Shown here in pieces: positions 1-6,151 of a stretch of 6,151 bases of DNA. The notes under the pieces are model-generated. The model searched no databases and had not been told where the DNA came from. It worked only from the letters and a program-made list of their open reading frames with translations. The stretch is from an uncultured candidate division Zixibacteria bacterium (GTDB lineage: Bacteria; Zixibacteria; MSB-5A5; GN15; FEB-12). The first letter of the stretch is position 1. Each line of letters opens with the position of its first letter. The stretch covers positions 1 through 6,151 of the forward strand of contig CAJVYT010000273.1 of NCBI GenBank assembly GCA_913009765.1, in the 5' to 3' direction. The translations under genes were made by a program, and so were the position numbers.

Positions 1-59
1 AGAAGTTTTTCTTTTAAAAATTTTGTTTGTGTGTTTGTGGTATCTTTTGTTTTTTTTTT
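1..59. other. Low-complexity T-rich sequencing junk outside the adapter
   Basis: The stretch is dominated by T with some G, and ends in a run of ten or more T directly against the outer end of the P5 adapter. No genomic DNA should lie outside the P5 end of a library molecule. Read on the minus strand, this is adapter, then poly-A, then A/C-rich noise, which is what a short-insert read shows after it runs past the end of its template. It should be trimmed and not read as genome. A true genomic low-complexity tract is very unlikely given the adapter beside it. Confidence 0.9.
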
Positions 60-117
60 AATGATACGGCGACCACCGAGATCTACACTCTTTCCCTACA
101 CGACGCTCTTCCGATCT
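60..117 (+). other. Illumina P5 / TruSeq universal adapter (contamination)
   Basis: All 58 bases match the Illumina P5 plus TruSeq universal adapter, from AATGATACGGCGACC at the outer end to ACGCTCTTCCGATCT at the inner end. Its inner end faces right, so genomic insert begins at 118. On the minus strand the join reads into AGATCGGAAGAGC, the usual read-through signature. Translation of the adapter gives the plus-strand peptide segment [18 protein letters not shown] and, on the minus strand, the residues DRKSVV and a stop fused to CcoP. Neither is biological. The match is recognised from memory of the adapter sequence and is complete end to end. Confidence 0.99.
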
Positions 118-572
118 CCGCCTTCACCCACTTTACCATGGCATTGAACGCAGTTTCTGATAAACAGTTCTTTACCTTTTACAATTTCAGTAGGCTCAGT
201 AAAAGCGATATAAGTGGTTGTATCGCTCTCTCTGGTTTCTTCTATAAATACCGCATCGCCGGCACCTAATAGTAACATCCTGGGAGTAATATCACCTCCC
301 GGTTTATAAAAAGGTGAGTGATAGCTGTTTAGTATTCCAAGAGTTTTCGAATCAGATGCAGCAACACGAACATAATTTGGATTCATTTCTTTCAAATATT
401 GGTCAGATTGTAAATAGCCGACCTTAAAAACATGGAAATAGAGCATGTATAAAACAGCCCATCCGATAGTGAAATAAAACAACCATAACCACCAAGTAGG
501 GAGGTCATTGTCCAACTCTCTTATTCCATCATAGTCGTGGTCTAATAATTTATCTTTTTCTTTTTCAGACAT
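118..572 (-). CDS. ccoP: cbb3-type cytochrome c oxidase subunit III (CcoP/FixP), 3' end missing
   Basis: This is the dihaem c-type cytochrome subunit that passes electrons from soluble or membrane cytochromes to CcoO and the catalytic subunit. About 151 genuine residues remain. Residues 12-25 ([14 protein letters not shown]) are the FixP N-terminal signature, followed by one membrane segment at about 27-48 (WWLWLFYF onwards) and the start of the first cytochrome c domain, with haem site CVQCH at 141-145. The family is usually about 290-310 residues, so the rest of haem domain 1 and all of domain 2 are absent. The reading frame runs on into adapter sequence for six false residues (DRKSVV) and a stop at 96-98. 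The truncation is therefore technical, not a pseudogene. The ATG overlaps the end of ccoQ by 8 bp and has a GGAG site nine bases upstream (582-585), which supports translational coupling. The second haem motif cannot be verified here. Confidence 0.95.
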
Positions 573-753
573 CTATTGAATCTCCATAAGTCATATCGTT
601 ATCAAGTGGTATATTTTCCATTTCGGCAATTACATCTTTATCTAACATCAAAGCCCATAAGACAACCATTATAAAAACTACAAAAAATATTATCAGAGAA
701 ATTATCGGATAGATTTCTACACCGACTAAGGATTGTAATGTTTCTTTTATCAT
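565..753 (-). CDS. ccoQ: Small cbb3 oxidase subunit, CcoQ/FixQ-like
   Basis: This is a 62-residue single-span membrane protein. Residues about 14-37 ([11 protein letters not shown] to WALML) form one hydrophobic helix, followed by a short acidic cytoplasmic-type tail containing [16 protein letters not shown]. Helix, short tail and the IPLD motif fit the FixQ/CcoQ family, whose members are usually 50-75 residues and are thought to stabilise the assembled oxidase, chiefly the CcoP association. The family is poorly conserved, so position matters: it lies between ccoNO and ccoP, as expected. It starts 11 bases after the ccoNO stop, has a good AAGGTG site (761-766) six bases before the ATG, and its TGA overlaps the ccoP start. 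It is intact. The function is inferred from family and context, not from catalytic residues. Confidence 0.88.
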   Translation of the reverse strand: MIKETLQSLVGVEIYPIISLIIFFVVFIMVVLWALMLDKDVIAEMENIPLDNDMTYGDSIDV

Positions 754-764
754 AATAATGCACC

Positions 765-2888
765 TTAATTTCCGGTTTGAGAATTAACTTTAATGTCAGT
801 ACCCATTCTTTGTAGGTATGCTATTAAAGCAATAATTTCTTTGTCGCCCGTTACAGAAATTTTAGATTCTTTTAAGTTGGCGACAATTTTTTCAGCTTGT
901 ATAACCATGTCTTTGATACACTGCTTGTCATAATCTTTTGGATATGGAACTCCTAAAGTTGTCATCGCTCTGATTTTTGCGGGCATATCATTTATGTCGT
1001 AAGTATCTTCAGCAAGCCACGGATACGGCGGCATAATAGACCCCGGTGACATTTTTTCAGGTGAAATCATATGGTCAAAATGCCACGCATCGGGATATTT
1101 ACCGCCAATACGAGCAAGATCCGGACCTGTACGTTTTGAGCCCCATTGGAACGGATGGTCATAAACGAATTCGCCTGCTTTTGAATATTCGCCATATCGT
1201 TCAGTTTCAGAACGGAATGGACGAATCATTTGTGAGTGACAGTTGTAACAACCTTCTGCGACATAAATATCTCGTCCTTCAAGTTCTAATGGAGTGTACG
1301 GTTTGACAGATTCAATTGTAGGAATATTTGATTTAATCATAAAAGTTGGTATCATCTCAACAGCACCGCCAATCAAGACAGCAATGAATGTGAAAAATAT
1401 AAATTGAACAGGTTTTCTCTCGAGCCAACGGTGAGTGGTTTCTTTCGGATCTGTATATATTTTTGGAAGTGCCGGTGCTTCTGCTTTTTCTTCTGCTATT
1501 AATGTACCGGCAAGCATAGTTCTTACTAAGTTGTAAAACATCATACAAACACCGGTAAAGAATAAAAGTCCGCCGACTGCACGTATGATATACATGGGTA
1601 CAATTTGTATCACTGTTTGTAAGAAGTTCGGGTACGCTAAAAATCCGTCAGGTGAGAATTCTTTCCACATCAAACTCTGAGTAATACCGGCAAAATACAT
1701 AGGGATAACCCAGACTAAGATACCAATAAATCCAAGCCAAAAATGAGCATTGGCAAGACGTTTGGAATACAATTCGGTATTATAAATCTTTGGAATCAAC
1801 CAATACAGAACCGAAAAAGTCAAAAATCCGTTCCAACCTAATGCCCCTACATGTACATGAGCAATAGTCCAGTCAGTGAAATGCGAGAGAGCATTAATAC
1901 TTTTTATTGAGAGCATAGGACCCTCAAAAGTTGCCATACCGTATGCTGTCACTGCAACAACCATAAATTTCAGCACCACATCATCACGAACTTTATCCCA
2001 AGCACCACGGAGAGTAAGCAAGCCGTTGAGCATACCGCCCCATGAGGGAGCTAATAACATGAGAGAGAATACTGTTCCGACCGATTGAGCCCAGTCAGGT
2101 AGAGCTGAGTAAAGTAAATGATGAGGACCAGCCCAAATATATATAAAAATCAAAGACCAAAAGTGAATAATTGAAAGACGATAGGAGAATATCGGTCGAT
2201 TAGCTGCTTTTGGAAGATAGTAATACATCAAGCCGAGATAAGGTGTTGTTAAGAAAAACGCTACCGCATTATGACCATACCACCACTGCACTAAAGCATC
2301 CTGCACTCCTGCGTAGACCGGATAACTTTTTAAAAATGATACCGGAAGTTCTATTGAGTTTACAACATGTAAAAGTGTAATGGCAACAAAAGTAGCGATA
2401 TAAAACCAAATAGAAACATACATGTGTCGTTCACGTCGTTTGATAATTGTACCAAATAATTGGATACCAAAAATAATCCAGACAACAGCAATTGCTATAT
2501 CAATAGGCCATTCAAGTTCAGCATATTCTTTACCGGTAGTAATTCCAAGCGGAAAAGTAACAGCTGCCGATACAATTATAAGCTGCCATCCCCAAAAATG
2601 TATTTTACTCAAGATATCAGAAAACATTCTTGCTTTACAGAGTCTCTGTAGAGAATAATAAACACCCATAAAAATACCATTACCAACAAAAGCAAAAATA
2701 ACTGCATTTGTATGAAGCGGGCGTAATCTGCTAAATGTAGTGTAAGGTATCCCCAAATTTAATTTAGGATAAAACAGCTGAGTAGCTATTATTAAGCCGA
2801 CCAGCATTCCGACAATACCCCAAATTGTTGTCGCCCAGGCAAAGTTTCGTACTATTTTGTTGTCATAATGAAACGTTTCAAGATCCAT
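765..2888 (-). CDS. ccoNO: cbb3-type cytochrome c oxidase, fused subunits I and II (CcoN-CcoO)
   Basis: This 707-residue fused protein forms the catalytic core of a high-affinity oxygen-reducing, proton-pumping oxidase in the cytoplasmic membrane. Residues about 1-460 are CcoN, a multi-helix haem-copper oxidase subunit I. By position and motif, the visible ligands are H59 (RPLHTNA) and H346 for low-spin haem b, H344 (AHVHVGALGWNG) for haem b3, and H206 (WWYGHNAV), H256 and H257 (WAGPHHLLY) for CuB. Y250 sits where the cross-linked tyrosine of C-type oxidases is expected. After a linker at about 462-490, CcoO follows: one membrane helix at about 493-515, haem c site CYNCH at 547-551, and probable axial Met M619 in IMPPYPWL. 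All expected cofactor ligands are present, so the enzyme should be active. The start overlaps the ccoS stop (TAATG, one shared base), with GGAG eight bases upstream. Separate ccoN and ccoO genes are usual in Proteobacteria; the fusion is typical of Bacteroidota and relatives. Confidence 0.97.
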   Translation of the reverse strand: MDLETFHYDNKIVRNFAWATTIWGIVGMLVGLIIATQLFYPKLNLGIPYTTFSRLRPLHTNAVIFAFVGNGIFMGVYYSLQRLCKARMFSDILSKIHFWGWQLIIVSAAVTFPLGITTGKEYAELEWPIDIAIAVVWIIFGIQLFGTIIKRRERHMYVSIWFYIATFVAITLLHVVNSIELPVSFLKSYPVYAGVQDALVQWWYGHNAVAFFLTTPYLGLMYYYLPKAANRPIFSYRLSIIHFWSLIFIYIWAGPHHLLYSALPDWAQSVGTVFSLMLLAPSWGGMLNGLLTLRGAWDKVRDDVVLKFMVVAVTAYGMATFEGPMLSIKSINALSHFTDWTIAHVHVGALGWNGFLTFSVLYWLIPKIYNTELYSKRLANAHFWLGFIGILVWVIPMYFAGITQSLMWKEFSPDGFLAYPNFLQTVIQIVPMYIIRAVGGLLFFTGVCMMFYNLVRTMLAGTLIAEEKAEAPALPKIYTDPKETTHRWLERKPVQFIFFTFIAVLIGGAVEMIPTFMIKSNIPTIESVKPYTPLELEGRDIYVAEGCYNCHSQMIRPFRSETERYGEYSKAGEFVYDHPFQWGSKRTGPDLARIGGKYPDAWHFDHMISPEKMSPGSIMPPYPWLAEDTYDINDMPAKIRAMTTLGVPYPKDYDKQCIKDMVIQAEKIVANLKESKISVTGDKEIIALIAYLQRMGTDIKVNSQTGN

Positions 2889-3073
2889 TAAAAATTCTCC
2901 ATCCTATCATTATTATTTTCTTTTTTTTCATCTTTTATATCATCAAAAAGTATGCGAACTGACGGAGTATAGGTATCATCAAACTGCCCTTTTTTGCTTG
3001 CCCATAAAAATGCTATCAAAAAAGAAAGTGAGAGTAATAATGAAAAACCTATAAGGATAAAGAGAACAGACAT
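2888..3073 (-). CDS. ccoS: cbb3 oxidase maturation protein CcoS/FixS
   Basis: This is a 61-residue membrane protein of the FixS family, required for putting haem b and copper cofactors into the catalytic subunit; the exact mechanism is not settled. Residues about 3-25 form one hydrophobic helix, followed by the family signature at about 23-45: LWASKKGQFDDTYTP, then SVRILFDD. The tail (about 46-61) is rich in Lys, Glu and Asn and looks flexible. The length is normal for the family. It starts six bases after the ccoI stop, with only weak purine-rich sequence upstream, so translation probably depends on coupling to ccoI. Its TAA shares one base with the ccoNO ATG, another sign of coupling. ccoI-ccoS adjacency is the common arrangement. 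Confidence 0.95.
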   Translation of the reverse strand: MSVLFILIGFSLLLSLSFLIAFLWASKKGQFDDTYTPSVRILFDDIKDEKKENNNDRMENF

Positions 3074-3079
3074 ACTTTT

Positions 3080-5491
3080 TTAAATCCCTAATCTTCGTGC
3101 TGCAATTTTGGTTGAAATAACTGCAAAGCCTACCACGGTGAGAGAACTTATCGGCATAAGCACTGCCGCCAAAAGTGGAGATAATAAACCCATGACAGCA
3201 AATCCTAAACCAAATATATTATACAGAATTGAAATACCAAAACTAACTAAAATTATTGAGATTGCTATGTTTGAAAATCTCATATATGTATAAGTATAAG
3301 CAAGTTTTTCACCTGCTATAATACCGTCAGAGGCAGGAGAAAATGAACTCATGTTTTCAGTAACGGCAATGCCGATATCAGCTTGTTTTAATGCACCGGC
3401 ATCATTTAATCCATCGCCGAACATGAGGACTTTATCACCGTTTTTTTGCAGTTCTTTGACATGAAGAAGTTTGTCCATAGGCGACATTTGGAAATGAAAT
3501 GATTCCGCTTTCGGGAACATATTTTTTAATGTAGCTAACTCACTTTGGTTGTCACCGGATAAAATACTGATTTTATATTTTGTACTGAGTTGCGATGCGA
3601 GTTGTATTAGCCCATCACGATATTCTGCTGAAATTTTAAAATATCCAAAATATAAACTGTCGATTGAGACATGAACTCGTGATTCCAAAATATCTTTTTT
3701 ATCTGTTTCAGAAGTATTTCCACAAAATGAAGCAGAACCAACTTTCACTTCAATATTATGTATAAACCCTGATATTCCTTTGTTTGGCAGTTCTTGGAAT
3801 TTCTCAATATTGTATGTTATGTTAGTAGGTAAATGTTCATAGAGTTTTACACTTAACGGGTGAGTCGATTGATGTACCAGCGAGCGGATATATGACATGT
3901 TGTCATCGGAAAGTTCTTTGCCGTAATATTTGATAGATGATGATTTCGACTTTGTGAGAGTGCCTGTTTTATCAAATAGTATGTGCGTTATATTTGCTAA
4001 TTTTTCGATAGTATCACTTTCTTTGAAAAAGAGCTTATTCCGCCCCAAAATTCTCTGCACCGAACCAAGGGTAATCGGAGTAGAAAGAGCTAAAGCACAA
4101 GGGCAAGCAATTATTAAAACTGATATGCCGACAAATATTGCTTGAGATGGGTCAAGAAGCATCCATACAAAGGCAGCAGCAAAAGCAATTGAAACGACAG
4201 AAATAGTGAAATATTTACTGAATCGATTGGCTATATTAGAAAGTGATTTTGTACTCGGAGCGGAAAAATTGGCATCATTCCATAATTTTGTAATATAACT
4301 TTGAGAGACATTCTTTAAAACTTCCAATTGAATAATACCGCCTAATTGTTTTCCTCCGGCATAAATTTTATCATCTGTTGCTTTTTCTATCGGAGCAGAC
4401 TCTCCGGTTACAAAACTATAATCAATAGATGCATGACTGCTCAAAAGCCTTGAATCGGCGGGGATAAGCTCGTTGTTGCGGACTAATATTGTATCACCTT
4501 GTTTTAAATCGGTAACAGGGACTATTTCTTCCGATTGATTTGTCAGTTTAATAATCGAGATAGGAAAATACGATTTATAGTCAGAATCAAACGACAGTGA
4601 TTCATAAGTTTTCTGTTGAAAGAGTTTACCAATAAGCAGAAAAAAAACTAATCCGGTAAAAGAATCAAAATATCCGGGACCGCTTGATGAAATTATTTCA
4701 TAGACCGAGCGAACAAATAAAATGAGTATACCAAGGGAAATAGGTACATCCATATTTATGATTTTCTGCTTCAAACCAAAATATGCTGATTTAAAATAGA
4801 TTGATGCGGAGAATAGAAAGACCGGAATAGATAATAACAGATTTAAATACCCAAAAAATTTAGCAAAATTCTCAGAAAGAAAACCATCAGATGACAAATA
4901 TTCGGGGAAACTGAATAACATAATATTAGCAAAACAGAACCCTGCCACTGCAACTCGAACTATAAGTGATGATCCTTTTTTACGTTTAGTCTCTATATTA
5001 TAATCATCAAGTGATATTTGTGGTTCATAGCCGATAGATGCAAGCAGTTCAATTAAACTTCTCAACGAAGTTTTATTATGCTTAAAAGTTATCGAGAGTT
5101 CTTTTTTTAGAAACTGAACCCGTGAGGATATAACAGCACTATGCAGTTTTTGTAAATTTTCAAGCAGCCAAATACATGAAGAACAATGAATTTGCGGGAT
5201 TATGAGAGTTACTATGCTTATCTCTTTGTTTGAGAAGTCGAGTAATTTTCCTGAAATTTTTTCATTATCCAAATATGCAAAATGATTGTCGTAGAGTTTG
5301 TCAGAAACTTTGATACCCGGTTTATCTTCAATCTTATAATAAGACCCGAGATTATTTTCATGTAAAAGTTTATACACGAATTTACATCCGTTACAGCAGA
5401 AATATTTATTCTCAATTGAGATTGAGCCGTTAGGGCATTTTTCCCCGCAATGAATACAAATTATATCTTTAGTCGTTTTAATCGTGGGCAT
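3080..5491 (-). CDS. ccoI: Copper-transporting P-type ATPase CcoI/FixI for cbb3 oxidase assembly
   Basis: This P1B-type ATPase exports Cu(I) across the cytoplasmic membrane to supply the CuB site of the oxidase. From the preferred ATG it has 803 residues. In order: an N-terminal Cys-rich metal-binding region (CIHC at 12-15, FCCNGC at 31-36, the ATPase-cat_bd type), a heavy-metal-associated domain with CSSC at 103-106, helices 1-4 (about 176-290), an actuator domain with TGES at 362-365, helix 6 with the metal-binding CPC at 463-465, the phosphorylation site DKTGT at 507-511, the HP motif at 544-545, the hinge GDGLND at 692-697, and two C-terminal helices with YN (757-758) and MxxSS (779-783), the usual Cu(I)-site residues. 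All catalytic residues are present. The ATG at 5489-5491 has GGAG ten bases upstream; an in-frame TTG at 5540-5542 would add 17 residues but has no good site. It leads the operon. A general copper exporter (CopA) is excluded mainly by the linked ccoS and ccoNO genes. Confidence 0.95.
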   Translation of the reverse strand: MPTIKTTKDIICIHCGEKCPNGSISIENKYFCCNGCKFVYKLLHENNLGSYYKIEDKPGIKVSDKLYDNHFAYLDNEKISGKLLDFSNKEISIVTLIIPQIHCSSCIWLLENLQKLHSAVISSRVQFLKKELSITFKHNKTSLRSLIELLASIGYEPQISLDDYNIETKRKKGSSLIVRVAVAGFCFANIMLFSFPEYLSSDGFLSENFAKFFGYLNLLLSIPVFLFSASIYFKSAYFGLKQKIINMDVPISLGILILFVRSVYEIISSSGPGYFDSFTGLVFFLLIGKLFQQKTYESLSFDSDYKSYFPISIIKLTNQSEEIVPVTDLKQGDTILVRNNELIPADSRLLSSHASIDYSFVTGESAPIEKATDDKIYAGGKQLGGIIQLEVLKNVSQSYITKLWNDANFSAPSTKSLSNIANRFSKYFTISVVSIAFAAAFVWMLLDPSQAIFVGISVLIIACPCALALSTPITLGSVQRILGRNKLFFKESDTIEKLANITHILFDKTGTLTKSKSSSIKYYGKELSDDNMSYIRSLVHQSTHPLSVKLYEHLPTNITYNIEKFQELPNKGISGFIHNIEVKVGSASFCGNTSETDKKDILESRVHVSIDSLYFGYFKISAEYRDGLIQLASQLSTKYKISILSGDNQSELATLKNMFPKAESFHFQMSPMDKLLHVKELQKNGDKVLMFGDGLNDAGALKQADIGIAVTENMSSFSPASDGIIAGEKLAYTYTYMRFSNIAISIILVSFGISILYNIFGLGFAVMGLLSPLLAAVLMPISSLTVVGFAVISTKIAARRLGI

Positions 5492-5501
5492 TACCCCAAA
5501 A

Positions 5502-5505
5502 CTCC
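5502..5505 (-). promoter_or_regulatory. Shine-Dalgarno site choosing the ccoI ATG
   Basis: The minus strand reads GGAG, ten bases before the ATG at 5489-5491. The same GGAG core precedes ccoNO (2897-2900, eight bases) and ccoP (582-585, nine bases) at similar distances, so this genome appears to use it. This favours the ATG over the in-frame upstream TTG. Confidence 0.6.
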
Positions 5506-5571
5506 ATATCTTGCAATTACTTTCAAAGGCAATAATAAACAATAATCATCTTTAATACCCATAAATATACA

Positions 5572-5602
5572 CAAATATATTGAAAGAATGCTATTCGGGC
5601 AA
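5572..5602 (-). promoter_or_regulatory. Candidate Bacteroidota-type promoter for the ccoI operon
   Basis: On the minus strand, TATATTTG (5579 to 5572) is an exact match to the Bacteroidota -7 element TAnnTTTG. A TTG (5602 to 5600) lies 20 bases upstream, about where the -33 TTTG element is expected. Transcription would begin near 5566, giving a leader of about 75 bases before the ccoI ATG. It is the only exact TAnnTTTG I noticed on the minus strand of this intergenic region, but AT-rich DNA gives chance matches, so it remains a prediction. Confidence 0.45.
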
Positions 5603-5603
5603 G

Positions 5604-5617
5604 ATTTGTTTACAAAT
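5604..5617. repeat. Short inverted repeat, possible activator site
   Basis: ATTTGT and ACAAAT form perfect six-base arms around a two-base TT centre. The centre (about 5610.5) lies roughly 44 bases upstream of the predicted ccoI start point, next to the -33 element, the usual place for a class II CRP/FNR-type activator. The sequence is not a canonical FNR box (TTGAT-N4-ATCAA) nor a CRP box, and a repeat this short can arise by chance. A regulatory role is inference only. Confidence 0.25.
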
Positions 5618-5748
5618 TAATGCATTTTAAAGGTCTCTTATTAATAATACCTGTTTTTAGTGCCTATTTGTTTAGGGTAGACTAACAAAATCAGCAAAAT
5701 CATTCATCTGTTCTTGACCGTTTAGATAGTTTCATATAAATTGTTTAA

Positions 5749-6151
5749 ATGGATACAAAAGAATTTCGCAATTATGCTCATGAGTTAGTTGACTGGATGG
5801 CAGACTATTTAGAAAATGTCGAGCAATATCCGGTCAAATCTCAAGTCACTCCAAAAGAGATATTTAACAAGTTTTCTGATACAGCTCCACAGAAGTCGGA
5901 AGATTTCAAAACTATTTTTGAAGATTTTCAAAATATTATTATGCCCGGTATAACTCACTGGCAGCATCCTTCGTTTTTTGCATATTTCCCTGCCAACACA
6001 TCACCGCCGTCAATTTTAGGCGAAATGCTTACATCAACTTTAGCTGCTCAATGTATGATTTGGCAAACATCACCGGCAGCAGCAGAACTTGAAGAGCAGG
6101 TGATGATTTGGCTGCAAAAAATGCTCTCACTTCCGCAAGACTGGTCGGGAG
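5749..6151 (+). CDS. PLP-dependent aromatic-L-amino-acid decarboxylase (group II), N-terminal part
   Basis: The first 134 residues are present and the gene runs off the right edge. Enzymes of this family (pyridoxal_deC, DDC-like) remove the carboxyl group of aromatic amino acids such as tryptophan, phenylalanine, tyrosine or DOPA to give amines in the cytoplasm. Family features visible are the N-terminal helix AHELVDWMADYLENVEQYPV (about 10-29), PGITHWQHPSFFAYFPAN (66-83), which corresponds to the conserved HW..P.FFAYFP segment lining the active site, and QTSPAAAELEEQVMIWL (106-122). The PLP-binding lysine would lie near residue 300, outside the window, so activity and substrate cannot be judged. 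The ATG at 5749 places the conserved N-terminal motif at the usual distance; upstream sequence is AT-rich with no Shine-Dalgarno. Full length is usually about 470-480 residues. It is divergent from the oxidase operon and no functional link is evident. Confidence 0.93.
   Translation, partial: MDTKEFRNYAHELVDWMADYLENVEQYPVKSQVTPKEIFNKFSDTAPQKSEDFKTIFEDFQNIIMPGITHWQHPSFFAYFPANTSPPSILGEMLTSTLAAQCMIWQTSPAAAELEEQVMIWLQKMLSLPQDWSG

Larger units (their letters stand above)
5492..5748. other. Divergent intergenic region between ccoI and the decarboxylase gene
   Basis: This AT-rich 257-bp region separates two divergent genes and must hold both promoters unless one gene is driven from further away. On the minus strand it contains the candidate ccoI promoter and the inverted repeat described separately. 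On the plus strand, TTGACC at 5714-5719 followed by TATAAA at 5735-5740 is only a weak promoter resemblance, very close to the decarboxylase ATG. I see no tRNA, riboswitch, terminator hairpin or convincing small ORF. Confidence 0.6.

Noticed and set aside
27..269. Plus-strand 80-residue ORF containing [18 protein letters not shown]
   Set aside because: It starts in the T-rich junk, its middle is translated from the Illumina adapter, and its end is antisense to ccoP. It is an artefact, not a novel small protein.
1357..1548. Minus-strand 63-residue ORF overlapping the CcoN-CcoO linker
   Set aside because: I considered whether it marks a frameshift splitting CcoN from CcoO. The main frame runs uninterrupted through the linker and both flanking domains are in one frame, so this is an out-of-frame shadow.
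1046..2658. Several plus-strand ORFs of 63-86 codons (1046-1306, 1876-2088, 2422-2658, 2460-2651) within ccoNO
   Set aside because: All lie antisense to a strongly conserved coding sequence with intact ligand motifs; their translations show no recognisable domain and no translation signals were evident.
3930..4145. Plus-strand 71-residue ORF opposite the phosphorylation-site region of ccoI
   Set aside because: It is antisense to the CPC and DKTGT regions of ccoI, and coding constraint there explains the open frame.
5604..5617. Canonical FNR box upstream of ccoI
   Set aside because: The repeat lacks TTGAT and ATCAA half-sites with a four-base centre, so it is kept only as an unassigned inverted repeat.
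118..6151. An undescribed defence, mobile or RNA-based system
   Set aside because: Every gene belongs to a well-known family, the only gap is 257 bp, and there are no transposase genes, CRISPR-like repeats, tRNA-like structures or attachment sites that I can see.

Overview
The window is one end of an AT-rich assembled contig, most likely from a member of the Bacteroidota/Chlorobi (FCB) lineage. Three things suggest this: cbb3 oxidase subunits I and II are fused into one CcoNO protein, an arrangement typical of Bacteroidota and relatives; the best promoter upstream of the oxidase operon matches the TTTG / TAnnTTTG Bacteroidota consensus; and base composition is AT-rich. Several genes also have clear GGAG Shine-Dalgarno sites, which are unusual in many Bacteroidota, so an early-branching lineage of the group (for example Ignavibacteria or Kapabacteria-like) is possible. 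This placement is inference.

Layout. Bases 1-117 are not genomic. Bases 60-117 match the full Illumina P5/TruSeq universal adapter, and bases 1-59 are T-rich low-complexity sequence of the kind produced when a read runs off the end of the adapter. Genuine DNA starts at 118. From 118 to 5491 the minus strand carries a tightly packed operon, read right to left: ccoI (copper P-type ATPase), ccoS (assembly factor), ccoNO (fused catalytic and monohaem subunits), ccoQ (small membrane subunit) and ccoP (dihaem subunit, cut by the contig end after its first haem site). A 257-bp intergenic region (5492-5748) holds a plausible ccoI promoter and a small inverted repeat. From 5749 to the right edge, the plus strand carries the N-terminal 134 residues of a PLP-dependent aromatic-L-amino-acid decarboxylase, divergent from the operon.

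Together the oxidase genes make a high-affinity, proton-pumping cbb3 (C-type) terminal oxidase for respiration at low oxygen. CcoI delivers copper, CcoS is needed for cofactor insertion, CcoNO holds the haem b / haem b3-CuB site and one haem c, CcoP relays electrons from soluble cytochromes, and CcoQ probably stabilises the complex. ccoG and ccoH, often found after ccoP, would lie beyond the contig end. I see no undescribed system here. The most consequential observation is the adapter contamination, which creates a spurious plus-strand ORF and a false C-terminus on CcoP.
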